From a virus: 24,405 nt of DNA. Shown here piece after piece: positions 7,726 through 15,899 of the stretch. The number at the start of each line of letters is the position of its first letter. Positions within the stretch are counted from its first letter, which is position 1. The translations under genes were made by a program, and so were the position numbers. The DNA lies in the IMG/VR virus record IMGVR_UViG_3300045999_006411, positions 1 through 24,405 of that record, one strand, 5' to 3'. A model generated the notes under the pieces. The model saw only the letters and a list, made by a program, of their open reading frames with translations, did not search any database and was not told the DNA's origin.

Positions 7726-8399
7726 GCACGATGCCGACTCAGTTCGCCATTCGCATGACGGTGAAGCAGGCCAAACGCCTCTTTCTGGATCGTCCTGCAA
7801 TCATCAATCGGCTCGACAAAGTTTCCCGCCGACGACTGGCAATTTTCGGTGGATACACGCTGCGGACCGCGCGGAATTCCATCAAACCTTCGCGTGATAT
7901 GCGAGTGGACGAACTACCCGCAGACATCAAAGAACTGCTCGGAGAACTGGCACAGCCGCAAAGCGTTAAACGCGACCAGCGAGGCCGATTCCTTGCAGGC
8001 GCTCGCAAGGCTCAGGAACTGTCAGTCCGGGAACTGGTTTCCCCATGGCCGCAAACCACTGGGACACCGGGCAAGCCGCCGCAATTCGCCCGCAGTTACA
8101 CGTATGGCGGGAAGAAGTTTTCGAGGTTCAAGGACCTCATCGTTTTTATCGTCGAACCGAACCTTGCATCCGTGGTTATTGGGCCGATCATATTCGACCG
8201 CAACGACGTTCCCGGCATCCTCGAAGAGGGCGGAATGTCAAATTCATACGTGCCGAATTGGTTCCGTTTGCCAGATGGGAAAATCCGGTCGAAGTTCACC
8301 AAAAAAGCCAAGCGAATCAAGCCACATCCGTACATGGGGCCAGCGTTCGACATTGCTCTTGATCGTCAAGTTCCTCGCATTTTCCGGGAGATTTTCTGA
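7722..8399 (+). CDS. tail completion / neck protein (HK97 gp10-like)
   Basis: This 225-residue basic protein has an N-terminal helix (VKQAKRLFLDRPAIINRLDK), a long central region and the C-terminal segment KPHPYMGPAFDIALDR. The end matches the style of HK97 gp10-like tail completion proteins, which characteristically finish with 'RPFl.pAl......'. Such proteins terminate the tail tube at the head-proximal end. It overlaps the preceding gene by 4 nt and shares TGATG with the tail tube gene. At 225 residues it is longer than the usual ~130-150, the extra length being the loop-rich middle (around KRDQRGRFLAGARKAQ and the SPWPQTTGTPGKPP stretch). Confidence 0.65.
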   Translation: MSTMPTQFAIRMTVKQAKRLFLDRPAIINRLDKVSRRRLAIFGGYTLRTARNSIKPSRDMRVDELPADIKELLGELAQPQSVKRDQRGRFLAGARKAQELSVRELVSPWPQTTGTPGKPPQFARSYTYGGKKFSRFKDLIVFIVEPNLASVVIGPIIFDRNDVPGILEEGGMSNSYVPNWFRLPDGKIRSKFTKKAKRIKPHPYMGPAFDIALDRQVPRIFREIF

Positions 8400-8875
8400 T
8401 GGGCTACAAACACGGCCTTCGCAATAAGTTCTATGTGAGCTCAACGCTGCATCAGGCTGGTACGCCGATCACCTGGTCCGAACTGGACTTGGCCGAATCG
8501 GTGGGCAATGAAGACAGCCGATCTGAAGCGGAAGTCATTAACCGCCGCGGGGATTTCGTTTTGTACGGCACCGGGAAACGCACTGTGACATACACCGTGC
8601 CGTGCACGTTCGACCCGGCCGACGCCGCACAGGCAATTCTGTGGACCGCCTACCGCAACGGGACGCCCGTGGCCATTGCCGACATGGATGGCGCGATCAA
8701 CGTCAATGGCACGAAAGGGATGTTTATTGACTGCGTCGTGGTCAGTGCTCCGAAGCCGCAGGACCTCGCCGCATTCGACACGGTGGAATTCGGCATCAAG
8801 CCGGCAGCCGCATCTGTATACACTCCAAACTACACCACAATTTCCGGCGCGACCACAACGACCGCCGCACCGTAA
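8399..8875 (+). CDS. major tail tube protein with Thr-rich C-terminal tag
   Basis: This 158-residue protein has the size, position (after tail completion, before the chaperone pair) and beta-rich pattern of siphovirus tail tube proteins such as lambda gpV. Features include TYTVPCTFDPADAAQAILW (a strand and then the helix of the tube fold) and NGTKGMFIDCVVVS. The C-terminus is ISGATTTTAAP, ending in the same TTTTAAP tag as the decoration candidate. In a tail built of stacked hexamers, each subunit would display one such tag, giving many copies per virion. Start and stop overlap the upstream gene by a single base (TGATG). Confidence 0.72.
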   Translation: MGYKHGLRNKFYVSSTLHQAGTPITWSELDLAESVGNEDSRSEAEVINRRGDFVLYGTGKRTVTYTVPCTFDPADAAQAILWTAYRNGTPVAIADMDGAINVNGTKGMFIDCVVVSAPKPQDLAAFDTVEFGIKPAAASVYTPNYTTISGATTTTAAP

Positions 8876-8915
8876 TTTTACCCATCCCATTCTCTGACTC
8901 ATTCGGGAGAGATCA

Positions 8916-9116
8916 GTGAGTAAGCCACTCGTTCCGCATTATGTCCGCAACGCTGACGGCACTTTGAGCGAGCCATTCTACCCAGTGCCCTTCATGACGC
9001 TCGACGAAGCCCGCAAAGCGGGGCCGGAAAAAATGTCCGACCCCAATTTTATTCAGGCGAAAATCGACGCCGCTTTGCAGGCTGCCAGTCAGCCCGCGGA
9101 GGAGGGTGAAGGCTAA
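8916..9116 (+). CDS. small hypothetical protein upstream of the tail chaperones
   Basis: The 66-residue product starts with GTG at 8916, preceded by GGGAGA (8905-8910). The sequence is polar with an early PHYVRNADGTLSEPFYPVPF segment and a helical end (FIQAKIDAALQAASQPAEEG). Its stop shares TAATG with the chaperone gene. It lies between the tail tube and the chaperone pair, so a tail-assembly role is plausible, but I do not recognise the family. Confidence 0.6.
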   Translation: MSKPLVPHYVRNADGTLSEPFYPVPFMTLDEARKAGPEKMSDPNFIQAKIDAALQAASQPAEEGEG

Positions 9117-9568
9117 TGCCGCACGTCACACTAAGTTTTGGCAGGACGCTGGAATGCGAGGCAACGCTGGGCCTCTTGCGTCGCATCAAACGCATCCACA
9201 ACATCGACCTGCTGGGGGCTGACTCAAAGGCATTCTCTGAATTCCTGTCGTCGTCTGCAGTATGCTGGCCCGTGGTGTGCGAATTCTTCGGGCTGCAATC
9301 CGTTGAGGAGCAGGAGGAACTGGCTGACAAAGCGAAGGGGGCCGACGTTGCGGCGCTCATTCGCGGGGTGACGGAGTCCCTCGAAGATTTTTTCCAGACG
9401 TGCGGCGAGCCGGACAAAGCCGCCGCACTGAGGAAAGCGATTCAGACGATTCAGGCCGGCCGGCAGGCTCTCGCCACAAAGATCAAAGAGACGGATCTGG
9501 AAAGCGAAGTGGCGAAAGAGATGCTGAGTCTGGATCTGATACCGCCGACGAGTCCCCGTGGGACCTAA
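9116..9568 (+). CDS. tail assembly chaperone (lambda gpG-like)
   Basis: This 150-residue, mainly helical protein starts at ATG 9116 after a strong GGAGGG. It lies immediately upstream of the tape measure gene, the place of lambda gpG. Sequence such as RTLECEATLGLLRRIKRIH and SAVCWPVVCEFF is compatible with the helical chaperone that coats the tape measure during tail assembly. The reading frame ends at TAA 9566-9568 inside a second frame that carries the gpT-like continuation, so it probably exists both alone and as a frameshifted G-T fusion. Confidence 0.65.
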   Translation: MPHVTLSFGRTLECEATLGLLRRIKRIHNIDLLGADSKAFSEFLSSSAVCWPVVCEFFGLQSVEEQEELADKAKGADVAALIRGVTESLEDFFQTCGEPDKAAALRKAIQTIQAGRQALATKIKETDLESEVAKEMLSLDLIPPTSPRGT

Positions 9569-9594
9569 TTTGGGCCGCTGCCGGACGACTCCGG

Positions 9595-9810
9595 ATGAAT
9601 CCCGAACCTTACACCTGGCGGGAACTGGACCTAATGGACCACTCCCTCAGGTGTGAGGAATGGGACAAAACCGCATCCATCATGGCCGCCGTGGTGAATG
9701 CTCAGCGAACGAAAAACCCGATCGAACCCGACAGGCTGAACCCGTACAAAAAGCGCCGCAAGGCGAAGAAAAAACGCCCCGAAGTTTCTCCGCTCTTGCG
9801 ATGGTTGTGA
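9595..9810 (+). CDS. gpT-like extension of the tail chaperone (frameshift product)
   Basis: This frame lies -1 relative to the upstream chaperone. It carries coherent protein sequence beginning before its first ATG: ESPWDLIWAAAGRLRMNPEP (from about 9550), then TWRELDLMDHSL and TASIMAAVVNA. This is the 'W......rE...m.......W..tA.....i.N' pattern of gpT-type tail chaperone extensions, and the frame ends in a basic tail (KKRRKAKKKRP). Because the conserved part starts upstream of ATG 9595, the normal product is probably a frameshifted fusion with the 9116-9568 protein. The listed start is only the first available ATG. The tape measure starts 10 nt downstream. Confidence 0.6.
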   Translation: MNPEPYTWRELDLMDHSLRCEEWDKTASIMAAVVNAQRTKNPIEPDRLNPYKKRRKAKKKRPEVSPLLRWL

Positions 9811-9819
9811 GGCTATTCA

Positions 9820-12006
9820 ATGGCATCAAGTCGTTCCGTCAGAGCGGGCCGCGCGTTTGTGGAATTCTTCCTCGAAGACAATCCACTGAAGCGCGGATTG
9901 ACAGTCGCAGAACGCCGACTCCGACAGTTTGGCGCGAGTGTGCAGAAGATCGGCACAAAGGCCTTCGCGGCTGGCTTTGGTGGCCTCGCCGCGACGGTCC
10001 TGCCGGTCTCTCAGATGATTGCGTTTGATGACGCCATTCGGATGACCGGGGCTGTCTCGCAGTCCACCGATCAGCAGTTGGAACAGTTGCGAAACACAGC
10101 ACTTGAACTGGGCCGCACCACGTCTTTTACGGCTGCCGAAGTGGCTGGGCTGATGGGCGAACTGGGCCGCGCTGGCTTTTCGCCCGATGAGATTGATTCG
10201 ATGACCGCAGCCGTCCTGAATCTATCACGGGCCTCGGGTACGGATGCAGTGATGGCATCGGGAATCATGGCCGCGACGCTCCGCCAATTCTCCCTGGGCG
10301 CTGAGCACGCCACCCGCGTTTCCGACGTGTTGACGCTCGCAGCAAACGCCACATTCAACAGTGTGGAGCAACTCGGCGAAGCTCTCAGCTACGCCGGCCC
10401 AGTGGCTGCCGATTTGGGGATGTCACTGGAAGACACCGTGGCAATCCTCGGCACGTTGGGCAACGTCGGTATCCAAGGCAGTAACGCCGGCACCGCACTC
10501 CGCCGCCTCGGCACAATCACGGCCGCAGAGGCGGACAAAATGCGGGAGTTATTCGGCGTCGAATTCCTCGACGCTGCAGGCAATCTCAGGCCGCTTGTGA
10601 CTGTGATGGGCGAACTCGCCGCGGCAACAAACAACCTGCCCGCAGGCGAACGTATCGCAAAAATGAACGACGCCTTCGGGCTGTTGGGCATCACGGGAGC
10701 GACCGTGATGGCAAACACGGCAGCAGACACTCAGGAACTCGCAAAGGCCCTCCAGAACGCTGGTGGCGTGGCACAGCAGACCGCACAAAAAATGGATGCC
10801 GGACCTGGCGGAGTGTGGCGGCGATTCATGAGCGCTCTCGAAGGAGCGGGAATTGCAATCGGCGACGCGCTCGCCCCGATGCTGACGCAGTTGGGGGACT
10901 GGATCACCGAAAACGTCGGCAAGGTCACCGAATGGATCGGGGCGAATGGGCATCTCATTGTGACGGTCGTCAAATTATTCGCCGCTCTCGCCGCAGGGGC
11001 CGTCGTTCTCATCACCATCGCCAAACTGATGGCTGCGCTTTCGGTTGTGGCTGGCGTTCTCGGGACGGTCGTTACGGCAATGATGTCACCGTGGATTTCC
11101 ATTCCGGTGATTCTCGGAGCTGCTGTTGTGGCGATCATGCACAGCACTGGAGCATTGGCCGATCTCACTTCGCAAATTTCGGCGAACTTCATGCCGGCTT
11201 GGAATTCGATGGTGGCACTCATCAAGGCTGGCGATTTTGAATCTGCCATGAAACTGGCATGGGTGGGCATCAAGTCCGCAGTCCAGATGGGCATGATTGA
11301 AATGCGAGCGTATTTCAACGAAGGGCTGATGTTCCTGAATGAAATCTGGATGTTTTTTTGGGATCAGGCTGCAAACCTTCCGGCTGAATTGTTTGCCGAA
11401 GTCAGAGACGGACTGCAGGCATTGGTTGACTGGGGAAACCGTCTCATCGGCCGTGATGTGCCCGTGCGGAAAAGCAACGTGGAACGACTGGCGGATGAAC
11501 AGCGAGCACGCGAAGACCAGAGGCAGGAAGAATATCAGCAACAGCGCGAAGCGTATAATCGCGAGATGGATGCTGTGAAGCGGGAACTTGATGCCGCTGT
11601 TGCAGCAGCAGACCAGCGGGCCGCGGAGATCAAAGCTGCGGATGACGCTGCAGCGGAACAGCGCAAAGCCGAAGCGGAGGCACGCGAGGCAGCCGCAAAA
11701 GCGGAGCGCGATGCACTGATGGCACAGATGCAGCAGGCAGGGCAGGCACCTCCAGGGCAACAACTCACGAAAGCACTGCAGCAGGGAGCCGCGGAGACCG
11801 CACGCGCCCAAACCTACGGCATTGAAGCCGTCTCGAAAAACTCCGTGGAAGGCCAACGGGCAATCTACGAGGCGCTAGACCAGCGGACACAGGCAGAGGA
11901 TACTACGGCTGCAGTCAAAAGCCTTGAGGGCACACTGGAAGACGAGTTTGAGCGGACTCGCAGAGAAAACCGACAGAACCCAACCATCAGAGGAAGCCGA
12001 AAATGA
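9820..12006 (+). CDS. tail tape measure protein (TP901 core type)
   Basis: This 728-residue protein sets tail length and later takes part in DNA ejection. Residues ~65-300 form the conserved minor-tail core: ELGRTTSFTAAEVAGLMGEL and GRAGFSPDEIDSM, then repeated Ala-rich helices with NVGIQGSNAGTALRRL and FGLLGITG. Residues ~378-441 are a long hydrophobic, probably membrane-active stretch. Residues ~555-640 form a Gln/Glu/Ala/Arg-rich coiled coil. The ATG follows GTGAGG. The stop overlaps the next start as ATGA. If the usual rule of about 1.5 angstrom of tail per residue holds, the tail would be roughly 110 nm, a siphovirus length. Confidence 0.93.
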   Translation: MASSRSVRAGRAFVEFFLEDNPLKRGLTVAERRLRQFGASVQKIGTKAFAAGFGGLAATVLPVSQMIAFDDAIRMTGAVSQSTDQQLEQLRNTALELGRTTSFTAAEVAGLMGELGRAGFSPDEIDSMTAAVLNLSRASGTDAVMASGIMAATLRQFSLGAEHATRVSDVLTLAANATFNSVEQLGEALSYAGPVAADLGMSLEDTVAILGTLGNVGIQGSNAGTALRRLGTITAAEADKMRELFGVEFLDAAGNLRPLVTVMGELAAATNNLPAGERIAKMNDAFGLLGITGATVMANTAADTQELAKALQNAGGVAQQTAQKMDAGPGGVWRRFMSALEGAGIAIGDALAPMLTQLGDWITENVGKVTEWIGANGHLIVTVVKLFAALAAGAVVLITIAKLMAALSVVAGVLGTVVTAMMSPWISIPVILGAAVVAIMHSTGALADLTSQISANFMPAWNSMVALIKAGDFESAMKLAWVGIKSAVQMGMIEMRAYFNEGLMFLNEIWMFFWDQAANLPAELFAEVRDGLQALVDWGNRLIGRDVPVRKSNVERLADEQRAREDQRQEEYQQQREAYNREMDAVKRELDAAVAAADQRAAEIKAADDAAAEQRKAEAEAREAAAKAERDALMAQMQQAGQAPPGQQLTKALQQGAAETARAQTYGIEAVSKNSVEGQRAIYEALDQRTQAEDTTAAVKSLEGTLEDEFERTRRENRQNPTIRGSRK

Positions 12007-13016
12007 GCACTAATCCGGCGACACTCTGGCGGCGCGAACTGGCGAAGGAGCGGGATGGCGAACTGTCATTCCCTCAAACTGGACTGCCCGAACGCCGCGT
12101 GACGGAGACGTGGAACCTCATCTGTCTGACCGACGAGGCGGACATGACGGAGGACTTGGCCGTCCAGATCTGGCCGGACCTCTCGCCAGGCGTTTATCGA
12201 GGCGATGGGTACTACATCGAACGCCTGCAGATCAAACAAATCGGCGATTCGGAGCACTGCCAGGCCGTCACGGAATTGGTATTCACGGCCGGGCCGAATC
12301 GTGAAGGCTCATCAAAAGACCCAAACCCGCTCCGCCGGCCGATCGAGTGGGAACTGGAGACGGACTACGAGGAGAAGGCGACGGAGGTTGACGGCGAAGG
12401 AAACCAACTGGTCAACACTGCCGGGGAGCAGATTATCGGGCTTGTCCGCAACGACCCGATTCTGGTTTTCTCCGCCGTTCGATACATCACCAACATCCCG
12501 CTTTGGCTGGGAGATTTCGCTGAAGAATGTGTGAACTCTGAGCCGGTTGATTTGGATGGCTTTGTGGCCGCGCCTGAGACGCTGAAAATGCGGGGCGTTC
12601 GCCTTTCCCTGCCACAATATACTGAGATCGACGGCCGCGAAATTCGCTACAGAGAACTGCCGTTGGTGTTCCATTACAAAAAGACGACGTGGCGGGAACA
12701 GTACCTCAATCAGGGCATGACGGAGTATTTTGCACCGCGGCCGATTTACGAACAATTCCCAATCTTTGGTTCTCGCCTCATCGGCTACACTCAGGCCGTT
12801 CGCAGGCCGTGCTTGGACTCTTCGGGAAAGCCAGTGGAAAAGCCGGTCCCACTCAACAAAGATGGGCAGCAAATCCGCGAATACAAAAACGTGGCACCGC
12901 CCGGACAGACACCGCAGTTTGAGTGGGTAGTGAAAGAAATCCTCGACAAGTCGGACCTGCATTTCATCGAATATCTGATTCCAAAAAAACTCGATTTTAA
13001 CCTTCTGCTGACATAA
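12003..13016 (+). CDS. tail protein following the tape measure, possible distal tail protein
   Basis: This 337-residue protein is encoded just after the tape measure, where siphoviruses encode distal tail or hub proteins. It shows alternating strand-like segments, for example DPILVFSAVRYITNIPLWLG, RGVRLSLPQYTEIDGREIRY and REQYLNQGMTEYF, and a late 'D..GkPv.kPvpLnkDGqqi' stretch (near residues 273-293). Similar layouts ('P.l..tr...........y...vNs......p..........a....eng..Y......f') are familiar from planctomycete prophages. I do not know a characterised homologue. RBS AGAGGA precedes the ATG, which overlaps the tape measure stop. Confidence 0.7.
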   Translation: MSTNPATLWRRELAKERDGELSFPQTGLPERRVTETWNLICLTDEADMTEDLAVQIWPDLSPGVYRGDGYYIERLQIKQIGDSEHCQAVTELVFTAGPNREGSSKDPNPLRRPIEWELETDYEEKATEVDGEGNQLVNTAGEQIIGLVRNDPILVFSAVRYITNIPLWLGDFAEECVNSEPVDLDGFVAAPETLKMRGVRLSLPQYTEIDGREIRYRELPLVFHYKKTTWREQYLNQGMTEYFAPRPIYEQFPIFGSRLIGYTQAVRRPCLDSSGKPVEKPVPLNKDGQQIREYKNVAPPGQTPQFEWVVKEILDKSDLHFIEYLIPKKLDFNLLLT

Positions 13017-13026
13017 GGGCCGCGTG

Positions 13027-15894
13027 ATGGCAATCAATAAATTCAGGGGCGACGCGACGCCGCTGCAGAAAATCGTTCGACTTGTTTCGCCTGGTGGCAC
13101 GGGACTTGTGCAGGCAGAAATCCGCTGCGGCACGCGCCTGTTTTCGTTCCCCGAATGGAACGCGGGAGCGATCGTCACGGCGCTCAACAATGCAGGCGTG
13201 CCGGAGTTTGCCAATATCGCATTCACCGCCGATCCGGAGACGGGCGACGTAGTGGCGACTGGGCCGCTCGACGACGATTACACGTTGACGCTCACATACC
13301 GCCCGACCGTGACAATCACGAACGAGTTCGGCATCACGCCAGTGAACCAGATCACGGAACTGAATTTCGCGGGCGCACGTGCGGGCACGTATACGCTTAC
13401 CATCAACGGGCTGACAACCGGAGCGATTACCTACGGCGACTCCGCTGACCTGATCAGCAAAATCAACGCCCTGAGCGGATGGACTGCCGGAGATGCTGTG
13501 GTTCGCTCGCAAACGCCGGATTCTGTGCTGATCGAATTTACTGGCACACTCGCCGCAACGCCCGTCTCTGTGGTGATGGACGCAACAAATCTCCGCAATG
13601 GAACAACAATTTTCATCGACCAAAAACGAGCATACACGCCTGGCCCGCATGATGTGTGGATGCTCGGGATCGAACAGAATGAAATCATTACGATTACGAT
13701 TGACGGAAACGCTGGATCACTGCGAAGCGACGCGGGGCTTGAGGCAACGCGGCAACTCATTAAATCACTGGCGACGAACGCCGTGGAAGTCTACGGCGGT
13801 TTTCTTGCGTCTGGGGCGGACATCGCCCGTTCGCACTACATCTTGGACTTCACCGGCTACACGTCCGCCAGCCGCCCCACAATCAGCATTTCGGGTGGCA
13901 CCGCCTCCGCTCTCAAGATCTTAAACAACCCAACAACGGCACTGACGACAACATCTCAGTTTGCCAGCAATGAATCTTCAGCGGGATACCCTGCGCATTA
14001 CATTCTGGACTTCACGACGGGAAACACGATTACCCTCGAATACGAAGGGCAAACGGTCACAATCACCAACGCCTTCGCCAACGTGCAGCCGGACTACGCC
14101 AACACTGCACAGCACACAGCCTACGAAAACGCTGTTGCCGCCGCAGTGTTTGCTTTGAACGACCGCAGTAACTTCACCGACTTTCGCGCCTCTGTCGGAC
14201 GCAAAATTGGCGGGGCCGCAAACTGGGGCGATGTCACATACGCTCCATATTCGTTCTTTCACCCGCAAATCTTCCACATCGTCGACAACGCGCAGAACCT
14301 CACCGGGGCTGCCATCGGGCCGTCTTTGCGGCAGATCGGCGGAAGTGGTACGCTTCGCCTTATCAATCAGCCTGGAAGCGCGGAAGCAGCTGCAATCCAT
14401 CGCGTGTGGCTTCCCGCAAAATCTTCCAGCGGCACGTTCCAGTTGGTGTTCCCCGAAGGCACAACGACCGCATTCCAGTGGAACGCATCGGCCGCGACGA
14501 TTGAAGCCGAACTGGACGCACTGATCGCCTCTGGCCTCTCCGTCTCTGGATCCGGTACACCGTCGGCACCGTGGGAAATCACATACACGACGGCGCTCAA
14601 AACGCGACCGCTGCCGACACCCCGCAACGTGGCAATCGGCGGGTATGGTATCGGCGAGGCGACGACGCTGGCATCTGCAGTGCAAGGGCAGACGCAAACG
14701 GCGGAAATCACTGTCTCCAGCAACGCCGTTTCCGGCTCGTTCTCCATCAACATGGGGCAGCAGGGGCCGGTAGTTGTCCCGCTCAACACGTCCGCATCGA
14801 CGCTGCGGACGCTGCTGGCAACGCTGCCGGCAATCGGCGACGAGGATAACATCCTTGTCACCTACAATTCAGCCTCACAATCCTACGAAATCACCTTCAC
14901 GTCGGCATTGGCAAACCGCTTACTCCCGGGCTTCAGCCTCGCCCGCAACAGCCTTGACGTCATCACGGCGAACACCATCAGCGTCACTCAGCGAGCCACT
15001 GGGCCGCGAAACTGGGCCGACCCGCTGAACTGGTCTTTGGGGCGTTTGCCGGCCGCGACGGATGAAGTGGTGATTGACGGCGCCGACGATGACATCACGT
15101 ATGGACTTCGGCAGTGGGTGATGGTGCAGACGGTGGCGACATACACCCCGCAACCGACAACCACCACTAGCACGACCACAAGCACGACAGGCACGCCGCC
15201 GAATTTGCTGACGAAATTGCGAGCGATCGGGAGCCATGATTTTCGTAACGGGCAAGAGGTTCGATTGACGACATCCAGTGGCCTTCCAGGTGGGCTCTCG
15301 ACCGGCACGACCTATTACGTGCTGGACGCAAACAACGAGGATGGCACGTTCCAGTTGTCCGCAACGGCCGGCGGTTCGCCGATCACGATCACATCGGCCG
15401 GAACTGGCGTGCACTACTGCGGTTTGCTGGCCTCTGCAGTCCGAATCACTTCGCAGTTTGCGGACGAACTCGGACGCGAGGAACGCATCGCCGCCGGGGC
15501 CGTGGAATACCGTCCTCGATACCTGCAGATCGGGCTGGCATCTGGTTCGCTGTGCGAGATCGGAGCGGGCGTAGGGCGAGGCTCTTCGCTGATTCGCCTT
15601 GATTTCGGGCGCTCGGCTGGTACTCTTCGGCTGCTGCGATCGTCAACAACTGCGGAGCTTGACCGCCAGGCCGTCTGTATTCTGTCCGCTGTTTCGACGT
15701 TGGACGTGGAGGTGGTTTCTGGTGAGTTGGGAGTTGCAACGTTTGACGAAGACACATCAACCATTGGGACGCTGACACAGAATTCCGGGACCGTTGTTTG
15801 CGGCAACGTGACGGCCTCGGAGATTATCAAAACAGGCGGCCGGCTTCTCAGCCGGAATCTCTCCGTCACAGGCAACGTGGGCATTCGCGGGTGA
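13027..15894 (+). CDS. large tail fibre / adhesin with beta-domain repeats
   Basis: The 955-residue product is chosen from ATG 13027 (a GTG at 13024 is adjacent; AAGGG lies 7 nt upstream). It contains several copies of a beta-domain with a strand 'GT(Y/F).L...G.TT', an 'NASAATIEAEL' or related helix and a closing 'I.FT..L'. Clear copies start near residues 115, 467 and 568, and a partial pair shares HYILDFT. Around residue 663 comes NWADPLNWSLGRLPAATDEV, then a Thr/Ser/Pro linker (TTTTSTTTSTTGT, about 709-721). A GLSTGTTYYVLD-containing domain follows, and finally a beta-helix-like C-terminus. It is probably the receptor-binding or fibre protein. The repeat style resembles planctomycete secreted and phage proteins. 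Confidence 0.7.
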   Translation: MAINKFRGDATPLQKIVRLVSPGGTGLVQAEIRCGTRLFSFPEWNAGAIVTALNNAGVPEFANIAFTADPETGDVVATGPLDDDYTLTLTYRPTVTITNEFGITPVNQITELNFAGARAGTYTLTINGLTTGAITYGDSADLISKINALSGWTAGDAVVRSQTPDSVLIEFTGTLAATPVSVVMDATNLRNGTTIFIDQKRAYTPGPHDVWMLGIEQNEIITITIDGNAGSLRSDAGLEATRQLIKSLATNAVEVYGGFLASGADIARSHYILDFTGYTSASRPTISISGGTASALKILNNPTTALTTTSQFASNESSAGYPAHYILDFTTGNTITLEYEGQTVTITNAFANVQPDYANTAQHTAYENAVAAAVFALNDRSNFTDFRASVGRKIGGAANWGDVTYAPYSFFHPQIFHIVDNAQNLTGAAIGPSLRQIGGSGTLRLINQPGSAEAAAIHRVWLPAKSSSGTFQLVFPEGTTTAFQWNASAATIEAELDALIASGLSVSGSGTPSAPWEITYTTALKTRPLPTPRNVAIGGYGIGEATTLASAVQGQTQTAEITVSSNAVSGSFSINMGQQGPVVVPLNTSASTLRTLLATLPAIGDEDNILVTYNSASQSYEITFTSALANRLLPGFSLARNSLDVITANTISVTQRATGPRNWADPLNWSLGRLPAATDEVVIDGADDDITYGLRQWVMVQTVATYTPQPTTTTSTTTSTTGTPPNLLTKLRAIGSHDFRNGQEVRLTTSSGLPGGLSTGTTYYVLDANNEDGTFQLSATAGGSPITITSAGTGVHYCGLLASAVRITSQFADELGREERIAAGAVEYRPRYLQIGLASGSLCEIGAGVGRGSSLIRLDFGRSAGTLRLLRSSTTAELDRQAVCILSAVSTLDVEVVSGELGVATFDEDTSTIGTLTQNSGTVVCGNVTASEIIKTGGRLLSRNLSVTGNVGIRG

Positions 15895-15899
15895 ACTAA

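Noticed and set aside
11535-11768. Minus-strand Ala/Ser-rich frame
   Set aside because: It is antisense to the tape measure coiled coil, and the composition is explained by that.
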